A DNA stretch of 64,000 bases from Flabesymbios commensalis (taxonomy: Eukaryota > Annelida > Polychaeta > Terebellida > Flabelligeridae), in contig OZ024902.1 in assembly GCA_964017125.1 (NCBI GenBank), positions 39,794,365-39,858,364 on the forward strand, read 5' to 3'. The first letter of the stretch is position 1; each line of letters opens with the position of its first letter. The notes beneath the pieces are model-generated. The model ran no database searches. It saw only the letters and a program-made list of their open reading frames with translations, and was not told where the DNA came from. Position numbers and translations under genes: made by a program. Positions 44,061 through 55,025 of this stretch are shown here, in pieces.

Positions 44061-44819
44061 TTTGAAACAGGTATCACAGAAAATATCCGGACAGTTTATT
44101 CGATACCTTTGAAACAGGTATCGAGCAAACTTGCGCAGAAACTCTCGGGATGCTTAGTTCGATACAACACGAGGCAATGTCTTTAGCCGTGAATTCATCT
44201 GCTGAGCCACGGCGGACCGGGCACGGAGCCAGACAATTCTGTGAGCTGATCGTAAACAATGAGTTAGAACGCCGGGAGGGCGGTGGGGAACACACACACG
44301 TACAAGCGCTGTCACATTTACACACAATGTCTCACATATCATTAGCATTCCAATTTTCTTCTTTGTCAAAAACGTCTTGCAAAGGAGACAAAGCGGAGTG
44401 GAATATAATAACGTGCCAGGCCCGGACCCCACCCCTCCTTAGTACTTGATTTTTCACAAGGGAGTCCGTATAATAATTTTCCTGGGCGATAAGTGGGGGG
44501 AGCGGCGATGTGAGCGCGCATTCAGATTTTCCGGGCACGCATCAGCGATCAAGTTTTGTATCAATTTGTAGGTGCGGCTGTAATATAATGCGGCTTCAAT
44601 GCAGAACTTTGAGAATCACTTGTTGAATGGTTCCGCCGGTGACCTAATCCCGCGTGTCCATGGTGGACCGACCGATCTGCCTGTCGTTGAAAACCTGAGG
44701 ACATCCTGAGGTGGGGATTGCCTCGGGACAGATGTAGACTGCCCTCAGGTGAGTGCCTACCGCAATCATCACGCCGCCCGCCTCATTAACTCATCATCCG
44801 CCGTAATCACGGGTACTGA
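44061..44819. other. Non-repetitive GC-richer island
   Basis: No repeat family. A good donor-like CAG|GTGAGTGCC lies at 44747-44758, but all three frames before it contain stops, so it is not a coding exon. It could be a 5'-UTR exon or a chance match. Confidence 0.3.
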
Positions 44820-45034
44820 TTAACCCTTTCAGCGCCAGGACCGTCTTTATACGCGAGAATCTGACGTCTACAGACGTCAGATTCTCACGTATAAAGACGG
44901 TCACCGCACTTATTTAATAACGACCGAATGAAGCGAAAAGAGATAACTAAGACCTAATATGATGATTTCATATTGAAGGAAACCCTTTGGTTACCATGGT
45001 TTATGCAAAAATACTTCAGCGTTGTAAGGATTAA
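44820..45034 (+). mobile_element. TTAA-3 MITE, complete
   Basis: It starts TTAACCCTTTCAGCGCCAGG and ends TTCAGCGTTGTAAGGATTAA. The subterminal hairpin GAGAATCTGACGTCTACAGA with its complement reaches GACCGTCTTTATACG at its base. Confidence 0.87.
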
Positions 45035-45079
45035 CCTTCTCATCACCAGACTCTATATAATCACGATTAAGCCCGGATG

Positions 45080-46085
45080 CTTTACTTGGGTGAGAATAGG
45101 TTTGTATTGTTTATGTCACAGGGTTTTGTGTTTACTTGGGCGAGAATAGGTATTTTATTGTTCATGTCAAAGGTTTTTTGTGTTTACTTAAGTGTGAGAG
45201 TATGTTTGCATTGTTTAGATCACAGGGTTTTGTGTTTACTTTGGCGAGAATATTTTCGTATTGCTAATATGTCAGAGGCTTTTGTGTTTACTTGGGTGAA
45301 AATAAGTTTGCAATGTTTATGTCGAAAGTTTTTTTTGTGTTTACTTGGGCGGGAATAGGTTAGTACTGCTTATGTCAAAGGTTGTTTTGTGTTTACTTGT
45401 GTGAGAATATGTTAGCATTGTTTATGTCACAGGGTTTTGTGTTTACTTGGACTAGAATATATTTGTATTGCTTATGTCAAACAATTTTGCGTTTACTTGG
45501 GTGAGAGTATGTTTGTATTGCTTATGACAAAGGTTTTCTGTGTTTACTCACAAAAGTGTCAGAATATGTTTGTATTGTTTATGTCAAAGGATTTTGTGTT
45601 TACCTGTGTGAGAATATGTTTATATTGTTTATGTCAGAGTGTTTTCGCTTTACTTGGGTGAGAATAGGTTTGTATTGTTATGTCAAATGTTTTGTGTGTA
45701 TACTTGGCTGGGAATATAGGTTTGCATTGTTTGTCACAGGGTTTTTCTGTTTACTTGGGTAAAAATAGGTTTGAATTGTTTATGTTATGAGAACAAATTT
45801 GTATTATTTATGTCAGACGATTTTGTGTTTACTTCAGTGAGAATAGGTTTGCATTGTTTATGTCAGATGTTTTTGTGTTTACTTGTCTGGGAATAGGTTT
45901 GTATTATTTATGTCAGATGTTTTTTGTCTACTTGCTTGGGAATAGGCTTGTATTCTTTATGTCAACGATTTTTGTGTTTACTTGGTTGAGAATATGTTTC
46001 CATTGTTTATGTCAATTTTGTGTGCTTACTTAAGCTATGTAAATAGGCTTCTATTGTTTATGTTAGAGGTTTTATGTGTTTAATT
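45080..46085. repeat. ~50-bp minisatellite, about 19 units
   Basis: The unit TTTACTTGGGTGAGAATAGG followed by TTTGTATTGTTTATGTCAAA and GGTTTTGTG repeats with indels. Open frames through it are repeat artefacts. Confidence 0.93.
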
Positions 46086-46129
46086 TGGTTGTTAAATATA
46101 TGATTTTCTATGCTATTGACATTTTACTA

Positions 46130-46480
46130 GTTACGGTGATAATCAACTAAATCAAGTTTGATTATAAAATTGTACCACTCTTGGTTGGGTTATAATGTAA
46201 TAAAGCAGCCTGTTTTATCATTAACTTATTAAGTTATTATTACCTTAATTATACCAAATTTCGGATGAGGCTATAAATTATAATCAAATAGACCAGTTAT
46301 ATATTAATATTCACAACTTTTGGCGCAGCTATACTGAATAAATGAAAATATGTTGCTTAACTTCAAATAAACGGGATGTTATTACTAACTTTTACCCCTG
46401 TTGGTAGAGCTATAATCAAATTAGTATATGTTAGTATAGTACTGTTGATAGTACTAGAATCAAATCGATAATTAGTTTTT
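46130..46480. repeat. Degenerate ~65-bp tandem repeat
   Basis: CTTTTGGCGCAGCTATA, CCCTGTTGGTAGAGCTATAA and CTCTTGGTTGGGTTATAA are variants of one unit alternating with TAATCAAAT words. Confidence 0.6.
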
Positions 46481-46843
46481 ATTATTCGCAGTTATATACA
46501 TGTAACAGTGAACACATTGCATACTTAAAATGTTCGATTGTGGTGACTACAATGCTCTATATCGTTAAGAATTATTATAGGGGCATAGTTTCGTACTCCG
46601 CAAGAGCTTTATACATCAGTTGTACAAACACGAGCCTTAGTAGCTGAACAAATAGAGTTCTATTTCAGTGCCATTACATCTTTTATCGTCCCCTGCACCG
46701 CTGTCTTTGTGGATGTTTGATTCTCCCGATGACGTCAGTCATAACGGGGAATATTAAGCCGGGATTGGGCTCTCCGTGTGGCCACTACCTGGCATTTATC
46801 TGGTCACGAGTACGGATACCCACTGAGAATAGTCCCGCGACAG
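46481..46843. other. No gene seen
   Basis: Unique DNA; GC content rises after 46690. Confidence 0.35.
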
Positions 46844-46900
46844 CCTGTGTTGGTTCGAGGTTGGACCACCGTCGGTGGTCCAACCTCGAACCAACACAGG
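46844..46900. repeat. PAL-1-core palindrome, near perfect
   Basis: CCTGTGTTGGTTCGAGGTTG continues to GACCACCG and pairs with its complement over 28 bp with essentially no loop. The arm sequence is private and the CGTC/GACG core is shortened to CCGTCGG. Confidence 0.93.
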
Positions 46901-47665
46901 TTGAACGTAGTGGTGACTTCGGGTGGTCAATCTGTAGTATTAGCACGTGCGGGCGGGCACTACGTGCAGGAGGGAGGCGGGCAGCCTCGGGAGTCCCCAG
47001 AAACCCCTAGAAACCCCCGGGCTGCAGGCGCACCCGGACGGCGGCAACACGACAAGACATCACCAGCTGACAGTGACGCAGTGTCATCTCATCCGCGGGG
47101 TCTATGTAAGAGTGACATCCTCCTGATATAAGAGCGCGCATTATAATAACAAGACTACAGAGGCCGATGACTTCTGTGCTGGCCGGGCCGGCAATATCAC
47201 GATAAATCACGCATTTAATTATCTTGAAAACCCCGGCTCTTCCTAGGACTGTGCGCTCTGTTTTCTTATTTATGGCACGGGGGTCGTTTTCCCATAGCCG
47301 GCCGTAAGATAAAGCCACTCCTGACTTATGCAAATTGCTTCCTGGCTCCAGTAATACATTCCAGAGTTTTCACAAATCAACTTTCAAAGTTGATTCGTTC
47401 CAGCTGCACGTCGTTGCTCTTTCCTCTGGGTTTTTTTTTCTTTCAGAAAAGTTTCTTTCTGACAAACTGGCCCGGGTTTCTCGGCCATTTATCTCTGCAC
47501 CACATCAGCTGTCTGCCGGCCTTTCTGGCGATTGCGCTGTGCCACAATAAATGCTGATAATATAAGCTATTTAATACGGCACAGATGGCGAGGGGGGCCT
47601 CTACGTGAGCACTGCAGTCCGCTGTCTGCTCATTGGCGAGCCACAAAGGCCAGGCTGATCTCCCC
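46901..47665. other. Non-repetitive island, enhancer-like
   Basis: No repeats. Contains ATTTAATTATC, ATGCAAAT-like TATGCAAATTG, GATAA and AATATCACGATAAATC words in balanced composition. No convincing codon pattern. A candidate conserved non-coding element inside the CAAP1 intron. Confidence 0.3.
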
Positions 47666-47730
47666 TGCAAAGGCAAACAGCAGTAACTGCTTACTTGAAA
47701 AGTAAGCAGTTACTGCTGTTTGTCTTTGCA
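47666..47730. repeat. PAL-2 palindrome
   Basis: TGCAAAGGCAAACAGCAGTA with near-exact complement around ACTTGAAAAGT; one mismatch. Confidence 0.95.
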
Positions 47731-48362
47731 TTGAAGTGTTCTCCACCACGTACCGCACAACAAAAACACACACACATACTCCCATCGCCAGCACATGCAA
47801 AATAAACGCGGCCAAATCAGCATCACAAAAGTCAAACATCCCTAAGTATTTTTCATCAGATGCATTGACTCAAGTGCATAATAGATCTAGATTGGCAGGC
47901 CACCCACCTAGAAAGCGAAAAATGGAATTCAAACTCATTCCACATAAACCTCTCAGGCCATCAGCTATACCCCCACCTCCTACCTCCCCCCTTCGTTTCT
48001 CCAGTGTAATATCACAAATAGCTCTAGAGACTGAAAAATAAAACTGCCTGCAGTGGGTTTTGTTTCTCGTCAGTTTTATTTATTCACCAGTCTTACCTAC
48101 TCCCCCCCCCCCCATCAAGCCCGACCAATGCCACGTGTGTACACGTCTAATGAAATAGCCAAAAAACTACACATCCGCATCCAGCAACATGAACTCAGCA
48201 AAACCCACCATTACAATAAAGTAACAACTGTGAAATGTCGGTCTTGGTGAATTGGATTAAACCGATCCATGACTAGAGTTGGACCTGGTGGGTGCTGGCG
48301 AGTGCTGGCCACACCTTGACAAAGATGAAAAATACATGCTTAAATGTGGTCGCAGATTATAT
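47731..48362. other. No gene seen
   Basis: Unique DNA with a 12-C run at 48102-48113. Confidence 0.4.
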
Positions 48363-48585
48363 TAACCCTTTAGCTACTGCGAAATTTCATCATATGTTCA
48401 GCTGTGAATTGCTACCGCGACCTCCAACTCGCAGTAAAAAAAAACCAAATTTTATAAAATACCCAAGTGCAATTTAATATATCGAAAAACAATCAAGTCG
48501 AAACACTATGATTTCTGTGGGTTGTATCATATTTTATGAAATTATTTTCGTGTATGCGTTAGTATGCTTCAAGGTAAAGGGTTAA
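48363..48585 (+). mobile_element. TTAA MITE, TTAA-4-like
   Basis: It starts TTAACCCTTTAGCTACTGCG and ends TTCAAGGTAAAGGGTTAA. Hairpin AACTCGCAGT with ACTGCGAAATT; GCTGTGAATTGCTACCGCGA carries the shared tip core. It shares its right TTAA with the next element. Confidence 0.75.
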
Positions 48586-48790
48586 CCCTTTAAGCGCTAA
48601 GAACGACTCTAGTCGACTTTAATACTTTTTATCGTATTAAATACCAGTTTTTTGTGCGAGCAATAATTAATGTTCAATCAGTAGGAATTGTGAATGCTTG
48701 GTCTCGAATTAGACAAATATGATAATTTTTCACCCACTTGAAGTTGTGGTAGCGATACACAATTTCAAGTGGGTGAAAAATTAAATTGAA
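48582..48790 (+). mobile_element. TTAA-2 MITE, right end truncated
   Basis: It starts TTAACCCTTTAAGCGCTAAG. The hairpin CACCCACTTGAAGTTGTG lost part of its loop and pairs with CACAATTTCAAGTGGGTG. The TTAA at 48582 is shared with the previous element. Confidence 0.8.
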
Positions 48791-50644
48791 GAACATTTCG
48801 TCACGCCGCAGTACATTGGAAAAGCGACATGGTTAGAAATGACCGCGGCCTCAAAGTTTCACTGAAAAACTGGGATGTCTGCTTTTTTTCAAGCTCACAA
48901 CTAATACAACAGCAGCCCGTTACGGCCCCGCCACATGCACACGTCTCGACGGCGGAGCGATTCAGTCAGAAAGATTCATTAAAAGCTTCATGGCGTTTTC
49001 ATCGGGCGTCGCTTATAGAATACAAAATCAAGTCATTAGTTAATTAATCACATAACACGTGTTTTCTGCCCAGTCGTGCCCCACCGCCCCTCGTTCCAGC
49101 GGCAGGCGCGCAAGTGTAATGAGACCAAATGCTGATTGTCAGCAGTTAAAAATACTAACAGAATAAGCGCGCTGCTCTTAAAATTGCAGCATAATGAACG
49201 TTTCACATTTATTTTTCCACACACTTTTCACAAGCACCAGTTCCATTTTGTTGAGATTTTTTTCAGTTCAAACGTAACCCCTATTCCTGGCATGTTATTT
49301 ATACATAATGGTAACAATTAATCAAGTATTTCTCAAAATATGTCACAGAAAAAAACAGGCAAATATACTAACTTGGGTGGAAGTGCAGTACTTGAACTAA
49401 ATCAAAGTGCAATAACTCCAAAAGGCCCATTCAGAGCCCCTGGTGATCATGTTCTACAAAATGTAGTGACAAATGATCCAGTAAGTCCCAGTGAAGAAAA
49501 TACAAATAAAAAACATCAGACTAGGTTAAAGCAATTGTACTCAGGAGTTTCTCAGGATCATTTCTATCAAATTTGGTAACAATACACCACCGAGTAGTTA
49601 GGAATATCTGAAAAATAATTGTAACAGCTCGACAGCACTTCCAGTGGGCGGGGGATCAAACTGTAGCGTGCCATCATATCAAATTTTCCTGATGGTACCG
49701 CGTTCGCTAACTTCTTTTGTGGCCAAATTGCTACATCTTGGAAAATGGTCTTTTATCATTGACAATAATCTTGGGCAGCTATATTAGAAAATAGGATTTT
49801 ATGACTCGATGCCAAAAAATCTTCAGCTAACTTTGATTTGCGGATACGCCATCGGAAAAATAGCAAATACTAGAAACATCCTGATATTAAACGGACTCCT
49901 CAAGATGATCTTATCATGTTGAGTGAGCATAAGATGAGCTGATCAACACGCGGCGGCTTCCACGACGGCTGCGTTAGAAAATGGCAAACACTATAGATAA
50001 GCGTCCCGCTCTTGCCAGGGATGCTAATAAAGAATTTTACATTTTTTTCTAAACAAACCTAGGCTGTTTTTTACTTGATGTGCGGGGGAAATGTTCGTGT
50101 GACAAAGTTGAGAATGACGCTGGACGAGCATATAACATTCAATCGATATTGGGTCAATATGTTTTTTTGAATACAGTTACCTAAGTAACTAATTTAGTCG
50201 TGATGATCTACAAGTGATACCACACAGAACACACACACCTGTGCTGAAATGTGAGTCACTTTGGTGAAAAGCGTCAAATGATACAACGCCAATTTGTCTT
50301 AATCGATTTTGGTCTTTCTGGTTCATGCCACAAATCACTTGGCAAGCCAGAAAACACGCTATAACGCCAGAAAAAAACCCTACACAACAGTACACCGGCG
50401 TTTGTGGAATCTGCTTTGTCAAATAGGGCAAGAGGATACTGTTTTACGGGATATGAGTTCCGACATTGCTTACGGTAAATACTAGTTATTTTTACCAGTG
50501 GAAAAGGTCACGAATTTAGACAGATGTTCGCACTTTGCAGTTCTAGTATAATCTAGTACCTGTACCCATTTACATACTGAACAACATATCTTTGCAAAAT
50601 AATATATTTGCTAATTGGATATCACTAGTCAACAATTCGTCTCC
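48791..50644. other. Mixed unique DNA and diffuse repeats
   Basis: 48800-49330 is non-repetitive. 49340-50030 carries AAAGTGCAATAACTCC and CAAATTTGGTAACAAT words I recall from dispersed invertebrate repeats. A PAL-1-like half (GACGCTGGACGAGC) lies at 50115-50160. No gene. Confidence 0.4.
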
Positions 50645-50705
50645 TTGAATATGAAAGGGCGTATCTGCCACTTCCAAAGTGGCAGATACACCCTTTCATA
50701 TCCAA
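50645..50705. repeat. PAL-3 palindrome
   Basis: ATATGAAAGGGCGTATCTGC and GCAGATACACCCTTTCATAT around CACTTCCAAAGTG. It lies about 100 bp inside the intron from the CAAP1 donor at 50807. Confidence 0.92.
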
Positions 50706-50807
50706 ATTGTCATGTACAACAATCGTCAATTTACCAGATCCGCATTCACAAACAAACATTTACGTCATAATAATCATGATAAAACTGACTGTATTTCTGG
50801 TGTTTAC

Positions 50808-50975
50808 CTTGAGTATGTCGGGCAGCATACCTCGGAGTTTCACCTGGCTGATGCTGCGGAACATGTGCTCCACGGTCTCGTGGCGGTTCTTGATGTAGCT
50901 TCCTATGGCTGTGAGAGGCTTCTCCAGGTCCAGGTCACTCTCGCATTCGCTCTCATCATCGCCTCTCTTGCGCTT
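50808..50975 (-). CDS. CAAP1: CAAP1, upstream conserved-domain exon
   Basis: This exon of 168 nt (56 codons, phase 0 at both ends) encodes a basic/acidic leader (KRKRGDDESE) followed by LDLEKPLTAIGSYIKNR and a helix ending in LRGMLPDILK. From memory, vertebrate CAAP1 has LKPVSFYISDKKEML and then KKLQKMLPDVLK at the same spacing, which is the start of its conserved domain. CAAP1 is a nuclear protein reported to restrain caspase activation in the intrinsic apoptosis pathway. The acceptor is a pyrimidine-rich tract ending in TTTGAAG just upstream; an alternative AG one codon later is possible. The donor is CTCAAG|GTAAAC. The next exon lies about 39.1 kb away at 11635-11719. The exons coding the N-terminus were not recognised between here and 64000. 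The identification rests on remembered family sequence, not on a search. Confidence 0.85.
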
Positions 50976-52939
50976 CTTCAAACAAAACACAGAAAACACC
51001 ACATAAATTTAGTAAAATATATGCATTCCTTGCTATCAAAGGATATATTGATAATTTTTGTTTGCCATTTTCATCCGCCAGTAAACTACTGAAGAATATA
51101 ACTGATAGCAACCAAAAAAAGTTGCACCTCTTTTCGGCACGATTAAAAACATCTTGTTAGATATCTACCGCTCAGTCAAACAAAAAAAATCACCCAACAA
51201 ACTCCAAAAGAGGCTGCGTTAATAGTTTTTCATAAAAACAAAAAAATGATTTTTTTCCACCTAACAAAAACTTCAAAAGAGGCTATGTCAATATTTTTTT
51301 ATAAAAAAAACAATCGCGTCTACAAGCTTCTTTGGCAACAATCTTGGGAAATGCCCTTTTATGGCTCCGTGTCAAAGAAAATATATAAAACTAGAAAGCA
51401 GCCCTCTGTTACCGCCAGTCGGCCATTTTAAACTTGACATAGTTCATCAAACTTTGTCAAGGGTTATCACAGGACAGTATATCATGCAAGGATTTCGAGA
51501 TAATGAACAAAATTAAAACAAAATGGCTAGCAGTCGGTCATTTTGGATTTTATATCTGCAAAATTTGTCATGTGTTGTCATTGTGTAACACAGGACGCTT
51601 AATTTAATATTACCGCTTATCTAGCTATAATGCAAAGTCTCAGAGATAGTGAGCAAAATTTTGTCAGGCAAAATAGTCCTTGTGTAACACCGAGCAAAAT
51701 TTATTTCTGCGATTTTATTTCTGCGATGGTTTATCCTTGTGCGAGACCTCAGATTTTGTTTTATATCCATGGTCCAGCTATTTTGCTTTGTTTTTGAAAT
51801 ACGTAGATATCACAATATTACTCAAATTCAAAATGGTTGCTAAACGACCATTGTTAAATTGTTTGCTCCCAAAAGTAAATCAAGTCATTGGCCGACATAG
51901 CTGACCATATTTTCCACATTAAAAGAAGATCTGATGGAAAAAAAAAATCCAGAAACGCCCAAACGAGCATTTATTTGTTAGTGGCCGTAGTAAATAAAGG
52001 GTTCATGATATGGGGATGAAAACGTTATCAAAAATCCCCAGTGGTGTATGATGTCTATGTGAAGTATGAGGAAGCAGAAGTCGATAGATTAGTAGCTATT
52101 TTGAAAACTAAATAATAACTGCGGCAGAGGACCGTGTGGAAAACAGTAAGCGGCCCGCTGCGGCGAAAGCAGCTTAATGAATTTCCCAAACTCGTAGGTC
52201 ATAACTGTAAAATATAAACAAAAATTCATTAGCTTACTATTATTTAGGGAAAAGCCCGCGGCGAACACTATAAACAACCGATATTAATCGGGGATGCTTA
52301 ATTCACCAAGACACATACATTTTTCATTCGCACTCAGTTCATTTTGCTCTGTGGTGATCTTCAAATCAAAATTCTTAGCCTCAAACGTATTAAAGTGATT
52401 TTTAGTAAGAAAAGTAATAATGCTTATACAAATAAATCCGAGGGGGGGGGAGGGGATGCGATATAGCGTACTCTAGCAGCCTGGTTTTGAAGGCACCACT
52501 CATTGAAATGACACATACATGTACATCATTTTGGTTGCTGGGGGATACATTGGTGTGACACGATCTTCTTGTAATCATACAACAATGTTGGGCTTAGCTA
52601 TCTGTTTGCTTTTGCGTGGACAGCGTGTGATTTTCTTCATCACATCGTTCTTAGTATTACAAAGGCAGCAATGTAGTAAGTAGATTTAACATGCGAATAT
52701 AATACATCTCCTTGGGCTCTCGAGGCAGAATAAATTGTTTGGTGTTTAAGACAAAGGGTGTGCCAAGATATCACAGAAACCTTTCTCAGTCACTGTCAAC
52801 TGAGATCAAAACGCCTTTGTACTTTGTCATGAGATGCATAATGCTGTTGTCAGCCTTTTTCATGTTCAAAGCACATCATACAATGTCATAAATATGGTCC
52901 ATATTAGACATGAATACATACAATCAAACGAGAGAGCGA
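50976..52939. other. Diffuse repeats upstream of the CAAP1 exon
   Basis: 51180-51960 carries AAAGAGGCT, GTCTACAAGCTTCTTTGG and GGCCATTTTAAACTTGAC words of a diffuse invertebrate repeat in several degenerate subunits. A 9-G run lies at 52442-52450. No CAAP1 upstream exon was recognised. Confidence 0.4.
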
Positions 52940-52987
52940 CCTGTGCTGGTTCAATGCGACGTTAGACCAACATTGAACCAGCACAAG
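52940..52987. repeat. PAL-1 short palindrome
   Basis: CTGTGCTGGTTCAATG and CATTGAACCAGCACAAG around CGACGTTAGACCAA. The outer arms are missing. Confidence 0.8.
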
Positions 52988-53214
52988 TAAAAGGAGAAGA
53001 AATAAAGGAAATGTCAAAACACTAGAGGATGTGGACTTTTCGATCGTAAGTGTTATTAATATTATTATTATTATGGTGTGTGCTGAATTCAAACAGCTGA
53101 ATGTTTTTTGTAATATAATCTGTATACATATAGTCATCGAAAATATTAAGCACACATCTTATAGATGTTTAATAGTCCCTCAGGAACATTGTCTCGACAC
53201 CATTGTATGACAAT

Positions 53215-53298
53215 ATATCGTCACCTCGGAGCTAAAGGATCCTATCTGCCACTCTGACGAGTGTCAGATAGGATCCTTTAGCTCCGAGGCGACGATAT
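53215..53298. repeat. PAL-3 long palindrome (F-type)
   Basis: ATATCGTCACCTCGGAGC to CCGAGGCGACGATAT, centre CACTCTGACGAGTG. Arms of about 40 bp with two mismatches. Confidence 0.94.
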
Positions 53299-53453
53299 CT
53301 TGAATATATGATTCAACCATATTGTTAGATAGTACTCTCATTAAGCTATCAATATTAATAATAAGCAGCTACATTTTCAGACAACACTGATGAGGACTTT
53401 ACTGTCCAAAAGTATTGTATAAGTCACTAATGTAAAGCAAGCACATTGCCAGA

Positions 53454-53531
53454 TCGTCGCCTCGGAGCTAAAGGATCCTATCTGACACTCGTTAGAGTGG
53501 CAGATAGGATCCTTTAGCTCCGAGGCGACGA
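53454..53531. repeat. PAL-3 long palindrome (F-type), centre inverted
   Basis: The same arms as 53215-53298, but the centre reads GACACTCGTTAGAGTGGC, the reverse complement of the 12450 copy's centre. The element is therefore in the opposite orientation. Confidence 0.94.
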
Positions 53532-53720
53532 GATAACCTCATTAATAATGTTATTATGATTGGAAATGCATAGTCTTCACACCATTGTATAAGCTACTAA
53601 TGTAAGGCAGCCACATTGTCCGATAACACTCTGGTCAGAAAAAAATCTGATTAAGCGCTTTTCATCTGACACCAGTGTATTTATAAGCCATGATAAGGAA
53701 GCAGCCACATTGTGAGAGAG

Positions 53721-54686
53721 TACTTTGATTTTCAGACTATTTTCAGACACAGCAGTATGTCAGCGTTACTGTGCTAGGTGGTTTATACAACCCGAGCGGG
53801 CTGAACTAAAGTGTAAAATTATACAATCAGAATGCCACATAAAAAACTACGCAGCTGTAACAGCTTCCCCATTTCTTTTCGGTCAAGTTTTTGGCGGCGT
53901 TAGCGAGCTTGTGTTCTTTTTGGCCAGCAGTTTTACCTGTCATAAACAAGCGTCAATGGCAGGGCGATACTGCTTTAGACTCTGCCCTGAATTCAGGCCC
54001 CACCCTCATGCCATACACCGGTTAAATCAATTTCACAGCATCCAATAGAGCACCAGATATGATATTGAACATATGGCAGGCTAGATAAGCGAGCAAACGC
54101 AACATCATAAAACAATGGTGAAACTTCAATATTGACTCAGTGCAGGAATGAGGTGTAGATATTTAACTAACACACTGGACAAATAGAATGTACCGGCCAG
54201 GCCAGTGAACCTCTCTGTGTAAGGTTCCTCATTCAAACTCAGCACTATCACCCTCCTCGTTGACAAACTTTTGAAGTCTGGCCAATAATCAAATTTGATG
54301 AGGGGGGTCAATTGGGCAGGCGTGCCGTACGTGCCTGTGCTGTACCAGGATATAAAGTTTACACAGAGTTTAGTCCAGATAAATGTGCTGTATTGGGGGG
54401 GGGGGTCTTTATAACCAACTAATGTACACAGCGTGGACTGCAGTTTAACGAATGCCAGCTATTATATCTACGTCGGGCAATCATTAGAAAAATTAATTGG
54501 TTGCTGTCTGCCGTCAATTGCCATCGAAGTTCAACAATGTCAACGTGGCTGACCAATTAGTCCCAAGGCGTCTCTACACATGCACATTATACCACTGTCA
54601 CTGAAAAATACACATCATTCCCCCTGCCTTCAGTACTGCACAGTGGTTATAGGCCTACATGTAGTGATGTCCTCAAACATTCTGGT
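53721..54686. other. No gene seen; poly-G run
   Basis: Unique DNA. An 11-G run lies at about 54395-54405. Confidence 0.4.
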
Positions 54687-54800
54687 GCCTTATTCTCGTA
54701 CAAGTTACGAAATATCGTAGGCTTCTGATTGGTCGAGATGGCCATCTCGACCAATCAGAAGCCTACGATATATCGTAACTTGTACGAGAATACGGGCCCT
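54687..54800. repeat. PAL-4 palindrome
   Basis: TTATTCTCGTACAAGTTACG to ACTTGTACGAGAATACGGGCC, with the perfect centre GGTCGAGATGGCCATCTCGACC. Confidence 0.95.
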
Positions 54801-54807
54801 GATCATT

Positions 54808-55025
54808 TTAACCCAGGGTACAACGCTGAAATATGTTCGTATAAGCCATGGGGACCAAATTTGAAATCATCATTATAAATGGTTTAGCAGCTATCTCCAC
54901 TTCGTTTGAATACCAATGTTATGAGTCTACGACCGTTATAAATATTTTAATTCTTTCGGTGCGGGGACCGTCTGTAGACGTCAGACTCTGACGTCCAAAG
55001 ACGGTCCCCGCGCTGAAATGGTTGA
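54808..55025 (-). mobile_element. TTAA-3 MITE
   Basis: It starts TTAACCCAGGGTACAACGCTG and ends ACGGTCCCCGCGCTGAAATG. Hairpin GGGACCGTCTGTAGACGTC with GACGTCCAAAGACGGTCCC. It lies 7 bp from a PAL-4 copy. Confidence 0.83.

Larger units (their letters stand above)
11720..50807 (-). other. CAAP1 giant intron (39,088 nt)
   Basis: The two CAAP1 exons are on one strand, in the correct order, with matching phase (0/0) and GT...AG borders. The interval between them is therefore inferred to be one intron, unless a small unrecognised exon lies within it. It contains most of the palindromes and TTAA elements of the window, two SINEs, one LINE fragment and several minisatellites. The pre-mRNA would thus carry dozens of nearly perfect RNA hairpins. 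I saw no convincing nested gene on either strand. Confidence 0.7.
53160..53720. repeat. Degenerate tandem repeat carrying two PAL-3 hairpins
   Basis: CACCATTGTATAAGC, GTCACTAATGTAAAGCA and GCAGCCACATTGT words recur about four times at uneven spacing (90-190 bp). Confidence 0.65.

Noticed and set aside
44700-44760. Possible exon ending in CAG|GTGAGT
   Set aside because: Stops occur in all three frames just upstream; at most a non-coding exon.
45077-45762. Cysteine- and phenylalanine-rich repeated frames
   Set aside because: They follow the 50-bp minisatellite; frames shift between units and there is no start or splice context.
52300-52400. Minus-strand frame with EAKNFDLKITTEQNEL as an upstream CAAP1 exon
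   Set aside because: It ends in a stop shortly after, lacks a convincing donor, and does not resemble the basic N-terminal part of the family.
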